Assembly: GCA_934098665.1 (NCBI GenBank)
Contig: CAKOOO010000018.1
Span: 1 to 15,879, forward strand
From: an uncultured Bacilli bacterium
GTDB lineage: Bacteria > Bacillota_I > Bacilli_A > RF39 > UBA660
Length of the DNA stretch: 15,879 nt
Direction of reading: 5' to 3'
This document shows positions 5,613 through 13,639 of the stretch, one piece after another. Position 1 is the first letter of the stretch. Every line of letters begins with the position of its first letter. Below the pieces are notes generated by a model that was given only the letters and a program-made list of their open reading frames with translations, was not told the origin of the DNA and ran no database searches. The position numbers and the translations under genes are program-made.

Positions 5613-6726
5613 AGTTTTCTCCGAAATAAGATAAAATAAACTCATCACGATATTTTTCTAGTGTTCCATTTTTTATATTTTCTCTAATCTCTTTCATTAA
5701 ATTTTCTAAAAAATAAATGTTATGAATTGATAAAAGCCTTGCTCCAAAAGTTTCCTCAGCACTAATCAGGTGTTTAATATATGCTTTTGTATAATGCTTA
5801 CATGCATAGCATTTACATCCTTTTTCCACTGAAGTAAAATCTTCTTTATATTTACTATTTTTTAAATTTATTTTACCATTTTTTGTATAAGCATGGCCAT
5901 GACGAGCAAGCCTTGTGGGACTTACACAATCAAATAAATCTATTCCTCTTAAACTATTTTCTATTAAATCTATTGGGTCTCCTACTCCCATTAAATAACG
6001 AGCCTTTTCTTTAGGCATATAATCAGTACTCATTTTTACCATTTTATACATAGTAAGTTTATCTTCACCAACACTTGTTCCTCCTACAGAATAGCCATCA
6101 AAATTCATTTGGGCAAGTTCTTCAGCACAATGACGTCTTAAATCCGGATATTCTCCTCCTTGAACAATACCAAAAAGAAGTTGATCTGGATTATTAAAAA
6201 CATCTTTACCTCTTTTAGCCCAACGTAGTGTTCTTTCTACAGAAGATGCGCAGTATTCATGTGATGCAGGATATCCAATACATTCATCAAAACTCATTGC
6301 TATATCACTACCAAGTTTATTTTGAATTTCAATTGATTTTTCTGGTGTTAAAAACAGTTTATCTCCATTTAAATGATTTTTAAATTTTACACCATCTTCA
6401 CAAATATCTTTTGGTTTTGCAAGTGAAAAAACTTGAAATCCACCACTATCTGTAAGTATTGGTCCATCATAATTCATAAATTTATGAAGACCTCCAGCCT
6501 TTTTAACTACATCTTCACCTGGTTTTAGCCATAAATGATAAGTGTTTGCTAAAATTATACCAGCACCCGTTTCTTTTATTTCTTCGGGAGATAATGTTTT
6601 AACTGTAGCATTTGTTCCAACAGGCATAAACATTGGTGTTTCATAAGTTTTACCATTAAAAACTATTTCACCAATTCTTGCACCAGTTTTTTCATCTGTA
6701 TATTTTAAATTATATTTTAGTTTCAT
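5599..6726 (-). CDS. tgt: Queuine/preQ1 tRNA-guanine transglycosylase
   Basis: Tgt exchanges guanine for preQ1 at position 34 of tRNAs with GUN anticodons, the first tRNA-bound step of queuosine synthesis. All key elements are visible in 375 residues: DSGGFQVFSL with Asp93 (general base), FDECIGYPA with Asp147 (base recognition), GIVQGG, YSVGGTSVGE, and LFDCVSPTR with the nucleophile Asp266. The zinc site is CxCxxC at Cys304, Cys306 and Cys309 plus His335. The usual CVLPTRNARNG is CVSPTRLARHG here, a mild variation. The ATG has AGAGGAAG three bases upstream. queA lies 39 bases upstream and supplies the next enzyme of the pathway. An extended -10 box in that gap may give extra expression. Confidence 0.97.
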   Translation of the reverse strand: MKLKYNLKYTDEKTGARIGEIVFNGKTYETPMFMPVGTNATVKTLSPEEIKETGAGIILANTYHLWLKPGEDVVKKAGGLHKFMNYDGPILTDSGGFQVFSLAKPKDICEDGVKFKNHLNGDKLFLTPEKSIEIQNKLGSDIAMSFDECIGYPASHEYCASSVERTLRWAKRGKDVFNNPDQLLFGIVQGGEYPDLRRHCAEELAQMNFDGYSVGGTSVGEDKLTMYKMVKMSTDYMPKEKARYLMGVGDPIDLIENSLRGIDLFDCVSPTRLARHGHAYTKNGKINLKNSKYKEDFTSVEKGCKCYACKHYTKAYIKHLISAEETFGARLLSIHNIYFLENLMKEIRENIKNGTLEKYRDEFILSYFGENYEYK

Positions 6727-6748
6727 AAACTTCCTCTTTCGTAAGCTA

Positions 6749-6757
6749 ATTATATCA
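6749..6757 (-). promoter_or_regulatory. Extended -10 box upstream of tgt
   Basis: TGATATAAT on the minus strand fits an extended -10 element (TGnTATAAT) in the short queA-tgt gap, 22 bases before the tgt ATG. The same nine bases occur before the gene starting at 13613. It may be an internal promoter allowing tgt transcription independent of queA. Confidence 0.45.
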
Positions 6758-6765
6758 TATAAAAT

Positions 6766-7788
6766 TTATTTTATAAACATTGCATCGCCAAATGAAAAGA
6801 AACGATATTTTTTTTCTATTGCATGATTATAAGCATTTAAAATATTTTCTTTTGTAGAAAAAGCACTAACAAGCATCACAAGTGTACTTTTAGGAAGATG
6901 GAAATTTGTTATTAGTCCATCTATTGCTAGGAATTTATATCCTGGATAAATAAATATATTTGTATTTTCTTCGCAAGCTTTAAACTCATGATATTTATTC
7001 ATTATTGCCTCAAGAGTTCTTGTAGAGGTTGTTCCAACTGCATATATTTTTCTGCCTTCTTTTTTTGCAAGATTAAGCTTTTTTGCAACTTCTTCAGTCA
7101 TAATATACTTTTCACTATGCATATGATGTTTTGTAATATCACTTTCCTCAACTGGTCTAAATGTTCCAAGACCAACATGAAGTGTTACATATAAAATTTC
7201 AACACCTTTTTCTTTAAGTTTCGTTAAAAGTTCTTTTGTAAAATGAAGACCCGCAGTTGGAGCAGCTGCACTTCCTAAATATTTTGCATATACAGTTTGA
7301 TATCTACTTTGATCTTTTAATGATTCATGAATATATGGTGGAAGTGGCATTAATCCTATTTTTTCTATTTCTTCGATAAATATTCCCTCATAAGAAAATT
7401 TTACATGAACAATTCCCTCTTCAAGCTTTTCTATTACCTTGCCAGTTAAATTATCTGAAAATTTAATTATTGTATTAACATTTAATCTTTTAAAAGGTCT
7501 AGATAAACACTCCCAAGTATCATTTTTAAGATTTTTAAGAAGTAAAAGTTCAATATGTGCACCAGTTTCTTCCTTTATACCAAATATTCTTGCAGGAAGA
7601 ACTTTAGTATCATTTAAAACTAGTACATCACCACTTTTAAAATATGATGTAATATCCTTAAAAACTTTGTCCTCTATGGCTCCGGTATTTCTATCCATAA
7701 CCAAAAGTTTTGAATCACTTCTATTTTCAATTGGTGTTTGTGCAATTAACTCTTTTGGAAGATTATAATCAAATTCATCTATATTCAT
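6766..7788 (-). CDS. queA: S-adenosylmethionine:tRNA ribosyltransferase-isomerase
   Basis: QueA transfers and rearranges the ribosyl part of SAM onto preQ1-modified tRNA, making epoxyqueuosine. The 340-residue protein has the family's N-terminus (FDYNLPKELIAQTPIENRSDSKLLV), VLNDTKVLPARIFG (about 57-70), the YQTVYAKYLGSAAAPTAGLHFT block, HVGLGTFRPVEESDI and the final FSFGDAMFI. I choose the ATG at 7788, with GGGTGA at a good distance, over the GTG at 7797; the resulting N-terminus matches the family. It is the first gene of a queA-tgt-(pilin-like) unit and has a good promoter directly upstream, divergent from ftsK. No queG/queH-type epoxyqueuosine reductase is in the window. Confidence 0.97.
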   Translation of the reverse strand: MNIDEFDYNLPKELIAQTPIENRSDSKLLVMDRNTGAIEDKVFKDITSYFKSGDVLVLNDTKVLPARIFGIKEETGAHIELLLLKNLKNDTWECLSRPFKRLNVNTIIKFSDNLTGKVIEKLEEGIVHVKFSYEGIFIEEIEKIGLMPLPPYIHESLKDQSRYQTVYAKYLGSAAAPTAGLHFTKELLTKLKEKGVEILYVTLHVGLGTFRPVEESDITKHHMHSEKYIMTEEVAKKLNLAKKEGRKIYAVGTTSTRTLEAIMNKYHEFKACEENTNIFIYPGYKFLAIDGLITNFHLPKSTLVMLVSAFSTKENILNAYNHAIEKKYRFFSFGDAMFIK

Positions 7789-7805
7789 TTTCTTCACCCA
7801 AAAGT

Positions 7806-7834
7806 ATTATAAATATATTTATCTTTTTTGTCCA
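7806..7834 (-). promoter_or_regulatory. Promoter of the queA-tgt unit
   Basis: On the minus strand TGGACA (7834-7829; five of six matches to TTGACA), exactly 17 bases, then a perfect TATAAT (7811-7806). The queA ATG follows 17 bases later, with GGGTGA in between, predicting a leader of about ten bases. Its -35 box is only eight bases from that of the divergent ftsK promoter. Confidence 0.75.
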
Positions 7835-7842
7835 TAAATTAA

Positions 7843-7871
7843 TTGTAAAAAAGTTATAAATTAGGTATAAT
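7843..7871 (+). promoter_or_regulatory. Promoter of the ftsK-trmL unit
   Basis: TTGTAA (7843-7848), a 17-base spacer and a perfect TATAAT (7866-7871). GGTGAT begins six bases later and the ftsK ATG 15 bases after the -10, so the transcript should start next to the ribosome-binding site. Confidence 0.7.
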
Positions 7872-7886
7872 TAATATGGTGATTAT

Positions 7887-10148
7887 ATGGCAAAAAGGAA
7901 GAAAAGCAAAGAAAGCGTTAATACGCCAACTTATAGTGTTGAACTTACTGGACTAATTTTAATTTTAATTGGCATTATAGGAATGGGTTTTGGTTATATT
8001 GGAAATTTTATTAAACAGTTTATGATGTTTTTAGCGGGAGAATTCTGGTTTGTAATATTATTTGGTATTTTAATACTTGGAATATCAATGCTCTTCAAAA
8101 GAAAATTACCAAAGTTTCTTTCATCAAGGCTTATTGGTATATATATCTTATTTATTATAATTTTAGTTTTAGGACATTTTGAACTTTTAAAACAAACAAG
8201 TGGTTTTTCAGAATTAATGAACGTAACTTATAAAAATTATATGAATAGAATTAGCAGTATAAATATTAATGACTCTCTTTTATCAAGTGGAAGTAGTTCA
8301 ATTGTTATCGGAGGTGGTTTAATTGGTGCCTTATGTAGTGGTGGACTTTATGCTGCATTTAGTTTAACTGGTACTAAAATTGTTATTACTATTCTTGGAA
8401 TATTTTCATTTATACTTATATTTAATATTACTTTATCAGATATAGTAAATAAAATATGCAGTTTATTTAAAAAAGAAAAAAATAAAACAGATGAAGTTAA
8501 AAACAAAAAAGAATATGTTGTTGATGGTGATGAGCTCGTAGGTGTTAAAAATGTTGAACCTAAAGAGGAAGTCAAAGAAAAAGAAAAAATTGTTATTACA
8601 AGTATTGATGATTTAAAAAGTATTAATACAGTTGAGCCTAAAAAAGAAAGTTTTGATGTTCCTATTGAAACTGAAGATGCGAATGAAAAAAATGGAGTTT
8701 ATAGACTTCCTAAATTTGATTTACTTACCCCTACTCCTAAAAATAAAAACAATAAAGAGGAAGCATACATAAAAGTAAATCAAGAAAAACTTGAAAAAGT
8801 ATTAAATGATTTTGAAATTAAAGGTAAAGTTGTTGAAATACATATTGGTCCTGCAGTTACTGAATATGAAATTACTGTACCAAGTGGTACTAAAGTAAGC
8901 CGTATTGTTGGTATAAATAAAGAAATTGCTCTTGCAATGGCTGCGAAAGAAGTTCGTATACAAGCACCTATTCCTGGAAAAAATACTATTGGTATTGAAA
9001 TACCAAATAGAGAAATATCCTCTGTTGGCTTTAGAGAAGTTTTAGAGGCAACATGGAGTGCAAATGGAGCAAATAAAATACTAGTAACACTTGGAAAAGA
9101 TATTATGGGTAAATCCATTTTAGCAGACCTTACAAAAATGCCTCACCTTTTAGTAGCGGGTTCTACAGGTTCTGGTAAATCTGTATGTATTAATACTATT
9201 ATTTGTTCAATATTAATGCGTTATAAACCTAATGAAGTAAAACTTGTTTTAGTGGATCCTAAAAAGGTTGAACTTACAAATTATAAAGGTATACCTCATT
9301 TACTATGTCCAGTTGTATCAGATCCAAAGCAAGCATCTATCGTACTTCAAAAAGTTGTAAATGAGATGGAAAAAAGGTATGACATTTTTGCGGAAAAAGA
9401 ATTTAAAAATATAGCAGGTTATAACGAATGGGTAGAAAAAGAAAATAAGAAAAATCCTGATAATAAAATTTCTAAAATGCCATATATTGTAGTAATAATA
9501 GATGAACTTGCGGACCTTATGCTTGTTGCTTCAAAAGAGGTACAAGATTCTATTATGAGAATAACTCAAATGGCAAGAGCTGCTGGTATTCATTTAATCG
9601 TTGCAACACAAAGACCATCTACAGATATTATTACTGGTGTTATTAAAAATAATATTCCATCAAGAATTGCCTTCAGTGTATCAAGTGCAATTGACTCAAG
9701 AACCATACTTGACTCATCTGGTGCAGAAAGTCTTCTTGGTAAAGGTGATATGTTATACCTACCTATGGGTGAAAGTGTAACTACTCGTATTCAAGGATGC
9801 TTTATTTCAGATAATGAAATTAATAAATTAATTGAATATTGTAAAGCGCAAGCTCAAGCAAAATATAATGAAGAATTTATGAATAATGAAAGTCCACATA
9901 CATCATCCTCTGGAAGTTCTAATTCAGTTGCAGATGAAGATGATCCAATGTATAATGAAGTTGTACAGTTTGCTATTGAAACTGGTAAAATATCAGCCTC
10001 CTTAATACAAAGAAGATTTAGATTTGGTTATAATAGAGCGGCTAGAATGATAGATCTTCTTGAAGCACGTGGAATTGTTGGACCACAAAATGGTTCTAAA
10101 CCTAGAGAAGTATTAGTAAAACTAGAGAAAAATGAAAATGAAGAATAA
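7887..10148 (+). CDS. ftsK: DNA translocase of the FtsK/SpoIIIE family
   Basis: A 753-residue septal DNA pump. Hydrophobic segments at about 20-45, 50-70, 82-100, 138-160 and 163-183 form the membrane anchor. A charged linker (about 195-295) follows, then the motor: the alpha/beta region, Walker A GSTGSGKS (425-432), VDPKKVELTNY, Walker B VVIIDELADL (535-544) and ATQRPSTDIITGVIKNNIPSRIAF. The C-terminal winged-helix gamma domain (about 685-745, SLIQRRFRFGYNRAARMIDLLEARGIVGP) binds orienting sequences such as KOPS/SRS. In Bacillota these proteins clear DNA from the division septum and, as SpoIIIE, pump the chromosome into the forespore. Sequence alone does not decide between FtsK/SftA and SpoIIIE; the membrane anchor favours SpoIIIE. 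GGTGAT precedes the start. The gene at 10163 and trmL follow in the same unit. Confidence 0.95.
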   Translation: MAKRKKSKESVNTPTYSVELTGLILILIGIIGMGFGYIGNFIKQFMMFLAGEFWFVILFGILILGISMLFKRKLPKFLSSRLIGIYILFIIILVLGHFELLKQTSGFSELMNVTYKNYMNRISSININDSLLSSGSSSIVIGGGLIGALCSGGLYAAFSLTGTKIVITILGIFSFILIFNITLSDIVNKICSLFKKEKNKTDEVKNKKEYVVDGDELVGVKNVEPKEEVKEKEKIVITSIDDLKSINTVEPKKESFDVPIETEDANEKNGVYRLPKFDLLTPTPKNKNNKEEAYIKVNQEKLEKVLNDFEIKGKVVEIHIGPAVTEYEITVPSGTKVSRIVGINKEIALAMAAKEVRIQAPIPGKNTIGIEIPNREISSVGFREVLEATWSANGANKILVTLGKDIMGKSILADLTKMPHLLVAGSTGSGKSVCINTIICSILMRYKPNEVKLVLVDPKKVELTNYKGIPHLLCPVVSDPKQASIVLQKVVNEMEKRYDIFAEKEFKNIAGYNEWVEKENKKNPDNKISKMPYIVVIIDELADLMLVASKEVQDSIMRITQMARAAGIHLIVATQRPSTDIITGVIKNNIPSRIAFSVSSAIDSRTILDSSGAESLLGKGDMLYLPMGESVTTRIQGCFISDNEINKLIEYCKAQAQAKYNEEFMNNESPHTSSSGSSNSVADEDDPMYNEVVQFAIETGKISASLIQRRFRFGYNRAARMIDLLEARGIVGPQNGSKPREVLVKLEKNENEE

Positions 10149-10162
10149 GAAAGGAACAAAAA

Positions 10163-10702
10163 ATGAAAAAAAAGAAAAATAAAAAAGTTATAATTACAAA
10201 AAGAAATTTACTATATATTTTGGGAACACTTATCATTATAATATTACTAATATGGTATTTTATAAGTTGGAAAAATGTTAAAAAAGAGGAAAAACTTATG
10301 AATAGTTATTTAATTAGTTCAAACACTTTAAGTGTTGAAATCAAAGATTTAAGCGAAACTGTTCAAGTTCTAAAAGAATCCCCTTCTGAATATTTTGTTT
10401 ATATAAGTTTTACTGGTGATGAAAAAGTTTATAATTTTGAAAAGAAATTTAAAAATTTAATTGATAATTATAATTTAAAAGATGAAATTTATTATTTAAA
10501 TATTACTAATATAAAAAATAATGATAAATTTTATAATGAATTAAATGAAACATTTAATACTAAACTAATTAACAAAGTTCCTTGTATACTATATTTTAAA
10601 AATAACGAATTAAAGGAAATAATTGCTAGTGATAATTATAATACCTTATATAATAAGTTAGAAACCACTTTAAAAAGTAATGGATATGACAAGGAAAAAT
10701 AA
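10163..10702 (+). CDS. Membrane-anchored thioredoxin-fold protein without CxxC
   Basis: A 179-residue protein: an extremely basic start (MKKKKNKKVIITKR), one transmembrane helix (about 16-34), then an extracytoplasmic domain. Residues about 77-152 follow the thioredoxin outline: EYFVYISFTGDEKVYNFEKKFKNLIDNY, DEIYYLNIT, then the cis-proline-like KVPCILYFKNNEL (Pro140). The site where active members have C-x-x-C reads FTGDEKVYNF (83-92), so it cannot be a dithiol oxidoreductase; the only cysteine in the region follows the cis-proline. It lies 14 bases after ftsK with AAGGAA upstream, and its stop overlaps the trmL start by one base. I infer a structural or chaperone-like role in the envelope. 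The fold assignment is by motif only. Confidence 0.65.
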   Translation: MKKKKNKKVIITKRNLLYILGTLIIIILLIWYFISWKNVKKEEKLMNSYLISSNTLSVEIKDLSETVQVLKESPSEYFVYISFTGDEKVYNFEKKFKNLIDNYNLKDEIYYLNITNIKNNDKFYNELNETFNTKLINKVPCILYFKNNELKEIIASDNYNTLYNKLETTLKSNGYDKEK

Positions 10703-11211
10703 TGATAAACATAGTTTTATTTGAACCTGAAATACCACAAAATACAGGTAATATAATGCGTACATGCGTCGCAACTAATTCAAAACTTCATCTTATAAAA
10801 CCATTTGGATTTGTTATAGATGATGTTCACATAAAAAGAAGTGGCGTAAATTATATAGATAAATGTAATTATGAAATTTATGAAAATATCGAAGATTTTT
10901 ATAGTAAAAATAATGGTACATTCTATTATTTAACTAGATATGGTCATAAAGCACAAGATAGTTTTGACTATTCAAATAAAGATGAAAACATATATTTCAT
11001 TTTTGGCAAAGAATCAACGGGTATACCTCCAATACTTTTAAAGCCTCATATTGAAAATTGTATAAGAATACCAATGACTGATAATGTGAGAGCTTTAAAT
11101 TTATCAAATACGGTAGCAATTATGACCTATGAAGCGTTAAGACAACAAGGATATCCAAATTTACTTGCAAATGAGCCCCATAAAAGTGATCATTTTATCG
11201 AAGAAAGTTAA
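10702..11211 (+). CDS. trmL: tRNA (cytidine/uridine-34-2'-O)-methyltransferase TrmL (YibK/SPOUT family)
   Basis: A 169-residue SPOUT-class, knotted SAM-dependent methyltransferase that modifies the wobble ribose of tRNA-Leu isoacceptors in characterised members. Motif 1 is PEIPQNTGNIMRTC (9-22), motif 2 is FIFGKESTGIP (about 99-109) and motif 3 is IRIPMTDNVRALNLSNTVAIMTYEALRQ (121-148), which together form the trefoil-knot SAM site. Length is close to the usual 155-170 residues. The ATG overlaps the preceding stop by one base (TAATG), and AAGGA lies upstream, so it is coupled to the thioredoxin-fold gene. It is the last gene of the ftsK unit; a hairpin terminator follows directly. Confidence 0.93.
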   Translation: MINIVLFEPEIPQNTGNIMRTCVATNSKLHLIKPFGFVIDDVHIKRSGVNYIDKCNYEIYENIEDFYSKNNGTFYYLTRYGHKAQDSFDYSNKDENIYFIFGKESTGIPPILLKPHIENCIRIPMTDNVRALNLSNTVAIMTYEALRQQGYPNLLANEPHKSDHFIEES

Positions 11212-11215
11212 AAGA

Positions 11216-11240
11216 CATAGAAATTAATCTATGCCTTTTT
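11216..11240 (+). terminator. Terminator between trmL and the convergent thioredoxin gene
   Basis: CATAGA (11216-11221), loop AATTAA and TCTATG (11228-11233) are followed on the plus strand by CC and TTTTT. On the minus strand the hairpin is followed by TCTTTT, so it could serve both convergent genes. The TAA stop of the minus-strand gene is inside the loop. Confidence 0.65.
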
Positions 11241-11745
11241 CTTTTAAAAATTTTATTAAATCAGTTTTTGACTTATATCCTATAAAGCCTGCTTCTTGTT
11301 TACCTGATTTTGTAATTATAACTGTTGGAGTAAAACCATAATTATCTAAAAAATATCCATAAGTTTCTGTAACAGTTTCGCCCTCATCAGATTCATTTAA
11401 TGTTTGAGTTGACTCTAACTTTAATTTTTTAATAAGTTCTTCCCAGTTTGAAGAAGTACGATCAACATTTTCAATATCTAAGTATAAGGGTGTGAAATTT
11501 TGTGTAATACTTGCGTCCTTTAAAATTGGTAAAAACTTTTCACATAATGCGCATGTTTTCCTACCTACATATATAACATGATGGTTTTCGCTTTCCATAA
11601 TATCAAGAATTTCATTTACAGTAACATCTCTCATAAATGAAGTATCATATTTATTACCTTTTTTTATTAATAAAATAGATAAAATAACTATAACAACAGT
11701 TAAAATAATAGTGATAGTTAATAGTATTTTCGAAGATTTATTCAT
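11224..11745 (-). CDS. Membrane-anchored thioredoxin-like protein with CALC redox site
   Basis: A 173-residue protein with an N-terminal transmembrane helix (about 8-27) and an outward-facing thioredoxin domain. VIYVGRKTCALCEKFLPILKD carries the C-x-x-C site (Cys65, Cys68); YLDIENVD follows; the cis-proline is in FTPTVIITKSG (Pro140). The 'vGRktC..CekFlP.L' context resembles the PedC/BrcD-type thioredoxins linked to bacteriocin disulfides, but no bacteriocin genes are here. It is likely an extracytoplasmic thiol oxidoreductase for envelope proteins. An insert of about 20 acidic residues (111-127) lies between the central strands and the cis-proline. Its ATG begins one base after the frr stop with no strong ribosome-binding site, so translation is probably coupled to frr. 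Confidence 0.8.
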   Translation of the reverse strand: MNKSSKILLTITIILTVVIVILSILLIKKGNKYDTSFMRDVTVNEILDIMESENHHVIYVGRKTCALCEKFLPILKDASITQNFTPLYLDIENVDRTSSNWEELIKKLKLESTQTLNESDEGETVTETYGYFLDNYGFTPTVIITKSGKQEAGFIGYKSKTDLIKFLKEKGID

Positions 11746-11746
11746 T

Positions 11747-12274
11747 TTAAATTTGCATTAACTCACTTTCTTTTACTTTAATTTCTTCATCTATAAGTTT
11801 ATTATATTTTTGTACTTGCTCATCTAAATCCTCTAAATAAAGTTTTTCTTCATCTTCTGGATATTTTGCTTTAGTTATTTCTTCTTTAGCTTCTTGTCTA
11901 ATATTTCTTAAAGCTACTTTACCTTCTTCACCTATTGCTTTAGCCATTTTTACATATTCTCTACGTCTATCTTGTGTAAGTTCAGGTATTGTTAAAATTA
12001 CCATTTCACCATTATTCGTAGGATTAATACCAATATTGGCTTCATTAATTGCTTTTTCAATATCTTTTATTGCACTTTTATCAAATGGTTTTATTAAAAG
12101 TTGTCTTGCCTCTGGCGCTAAAATATTAGCAATACTTTGAATTGGTGTTGGATTTCCATAATAAGAAACCATTATACCATTTAATAGTGCTGGATTTGCT
12201 CTTCCAGCTCTAATATTTATTAACCTATTTTTTACGCTTTCTAAAGCATTTTTCATTTTATTTTCTGTATCCAT
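11747..12274 (-). CDS. frr: Ribosome recycling factor
   Basis: RRF splits post-termination ribosomes together with EF-G. The 175-residue sequence contains the diagnostic NIRAGRANPALLNGIMVSYYGNPTPIQSIANI, the LLIKPFDKSAIKDIEKAI stretch, IGINPTNNGEMVILTIPELTQDRRREYVKMAK and the long helices that form the three-helix bundle. It is about ten residues shorter than the 185-residue norm, missing part of the first helix. No in-frame extension is possible because the preceding gene ends just upstream. AAAGGAAA precedes the ATG. frr normally follows pyrH and precedes uppS; here those neighbours are replaced by envelope proteins, with uppS about 2.2 kb upstream on the same strand. Confidence 0.96.
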   Translation of the reverse strand: MDTENKMKNALESVKNRLINIRAGRANPALLNGIMVSYYGNPTPIQSIANILAPEARQLLIKPFDKSAIKDIEKAINEANIGINPTNNGEMVILTIPELTQDRRREYVKMAKAIGEEGKVALRNIRQEAKEEITKAKYPEDEEKLYLEDLDEQVQKYNKLIDEEIKVKESELMQI

Positions 12275-12286
12275 AAATTTTCCTTT

Positions 12287-13018
12287 CTAACTTAAAACTA
12301 TAACTTCATTATAATCGCTTTTATCTGCTTTTGCAAGAACTGATATTACAAGTCTTCCTAAATTATCAACATATAAATTATAATTTGTCATATTATCTAT
12401 TGTTATCGTTGTATCAACTTTATTTTCCTCAGTAACTAAATTTTTATCATTAAAATATGTTTTAACTTTATTTTTAACATCATCTTTACTAAGGTTAAAT
12501 AACGCTAAAAGTTCGTCTTTACTATATAATTTACCAGTTTTTTTATCAAATACATAAGTTTCACTACCAAGTGTTGAAATAATTGTTTTATAATCAAAAC
12601 TATATTTACTTTCCACGATAGAAATGTAATTAGCAAAGTATACTATTTCATATTTGGCAAATTTCGCTGATATTAAATGATTATAATTTGCTTCTTCATT
12701 TGTTTCATCATAAACCGCAGTTTTACTCATTTCCTCATTTTCTTTATTTAAAATTGTTTGTATATCTTCATTACTCTCAAAATTTATATTAATATCTTTA
12801 TATTCTATGTCAAGTTCACCCTCAAGGACATTAACATTTGTAAAATAGACATACTCTTTTGTTTTATCAATTCTAATATCTGTATTTTTAACTTCAGTTA
12901 CTTTTTTATCAAGTGAGTTTTTTAATTTTTCACTTTTTTTCATTAAATAAAAACCGCCGAATATAAATAGAAAAATTATAAAAATAAATATATATATTTT
13001 TACATTATTACTTTTCAT
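12287..13018 (-). CDS. Membrane-anchored protein with DUF3298/RsiV-like domain (tentative)
   Basis: A 243-residue protein with an N-terminal membrane helix (about 8-26) and a large extracytoplasmic part. The region YVYFTNVNVLEGELDIEYKDININF then about 110 residues, followed by ETYVFDKKTGKLYSKDELLALFNLSKDDVKNKVKTYF and a final NYNLYVDNLGRLVISVLAKADKSDYNEVIVL, resembles the DUF4163/DUF3298 fold. That fold occurs in the lysozyme-sensing anti-sigma factor RsiV and in PdaC-type proteins. There is no visible cytoplasmic sigma-binding domain, so it would be a stand-alone ectodomain. It overlaps the upstream thioredoxin-like gene by 11 bases, with GGAGGA before its ATG, and ends 12 bases before frr. 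The domain call is by pattern only. Confidence 0.6.
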   Translation of the reverse strand: MKSNNVKIYIFIFIIFLFIFGGFYLMKKSEKLKNSLDKKVTEVKNTDIRIDKTKEYVYFTNVNVLEGELDIEYKDININFESNEDIQTILNKENEEMSKTAVYDETNEEANYNHLISAKFAKYEIVYFANYISIVESKYSFDYKTIISTLGSETYVFDKKTGKLYSKDELLALFNLSKDDVKNKVKTYFNDKNLVTEENKVDTTITIDNMTNYNLYVDNLGRLVISVLAKADKSDYNEVIVLS

Positions 13019-13613
13019 TTAACTTATAATCCTCCAATACTTTTTTTAATGTAATTTTTTTCAAATTAACTCTATAATTATCAAAGTAATCACTTGCATT
13101 AATATCTCCATGTATTAATGCATCTTCATCATCAAAAAAACTTATAATACCATTTTCTTTTACTAAAAATGCTGGAACATAAATATTTTTTGAACCATCA
13201 TCTAATAAAAGTATATAATCACTTAAATAATTTACAATACTTTCATAATTACCATTTCTAATTTTTCGATCTTCAGTTAAATCATAATAATATATTTTTT
13301 CAATGCCAACTTCTTTAGCAACATCATTGAGAATATTAGCGTACGTTCCAACGAAAGAATTATTTTTCATACCAAATAAAATTATAGCATTTTCATTTTT
13401 AATATAATCTAAAGTTTCAGCACCATTTAAATATATAAAGACATTTTCATTATTAACTTCTTTATATTCATTAATAAATTTATCACTATCACTTTTATTT
13501 TTTGTAATATTTTCTAAAGTACTAAAATAAATAAATAACACTATAAAAATACAAAATAAAATAATGTATATAATCATTTGTGTTTTACTTTTAAAAAATC
13601 TTTTCTTTTTCAT
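13008..13613 (-). CDS. Second membrane-anchored thioredoxin-fold protein without CxxC
   Basis: A 201-residue protein with basic residues, a transmembrane helix (about 12-30) and an outer domain. Residues about 74-165 trace a thioredoxin-like fold: NAIILFGMKNNSFVGTYANILNDVAKEVGIEKIYYYDLTEDR, then VNYLSDYILLLDDGSKNIYVPAFLVKENGIISF, with the cis-proline at Pro147 (YVPAFL). Related proteins have a C-x-x-C after the first strand; here the site reads GMKNNSFVGTY (81-91), with no cysteine. It is the first gene of a unit running through the DUF3298-like gene, frr and the CALC thioredoxin. GGTGAA precedes the ATG and an extended -10 box lies 16 bases upstream. It resembles the protein at 10163 in design, but I see no close sequence identity. 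Confidence 0.65.
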   Translation of the reverse strand: MKKKRFFKSKTQMIIYIILFCIFIVLFIYFSTLENITKNKSDSDKFINEYKEVNNENVFIYLNGAETLDYIKNENAIILFGMKNNSFVGTYANILNDVAKEVGIEKIYYYDLTEDRKIRNGNYESIVNYLSDYILLLDDGSKNIYVPAFLVKENGIISFFDDEDALIHGDINASDYFDNYRVNLKKITLKKVLEDYKLNEK

Positions 13614-13629
13614 TATTCACCACATAATG

Positions 13630-13638
13630 ATTATATCA
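13630..13638 (-). promoter_or_regulatory. Extended -10 promoter for the trx-like/DUF3298-like/frr unit
   Basis: TGATATAAT on the minus strand (TGnTATAAT) ends 16 bases before the ATG at 13613, with GGTGAA between. A weak TCGATT at the -35 position falls in the spoVS terminator. The T tract of that terminator runs straight into this promoter. Confidence 0.6.
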
Positions 13639-13639
13639 A

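Noticed and set aside
6988..7768. Two plus-strand open frames (6988-7194 and 7439-7768)
   Set aside because: Both are antisense to queA, without ribosome-binding sites or recognisable protein motifs.
8348..9118. Two minus-strand open frames (8348-8575 and 8780-9118)
   Set aside because: Both are shadows of the conserved ftsK coding sequence.
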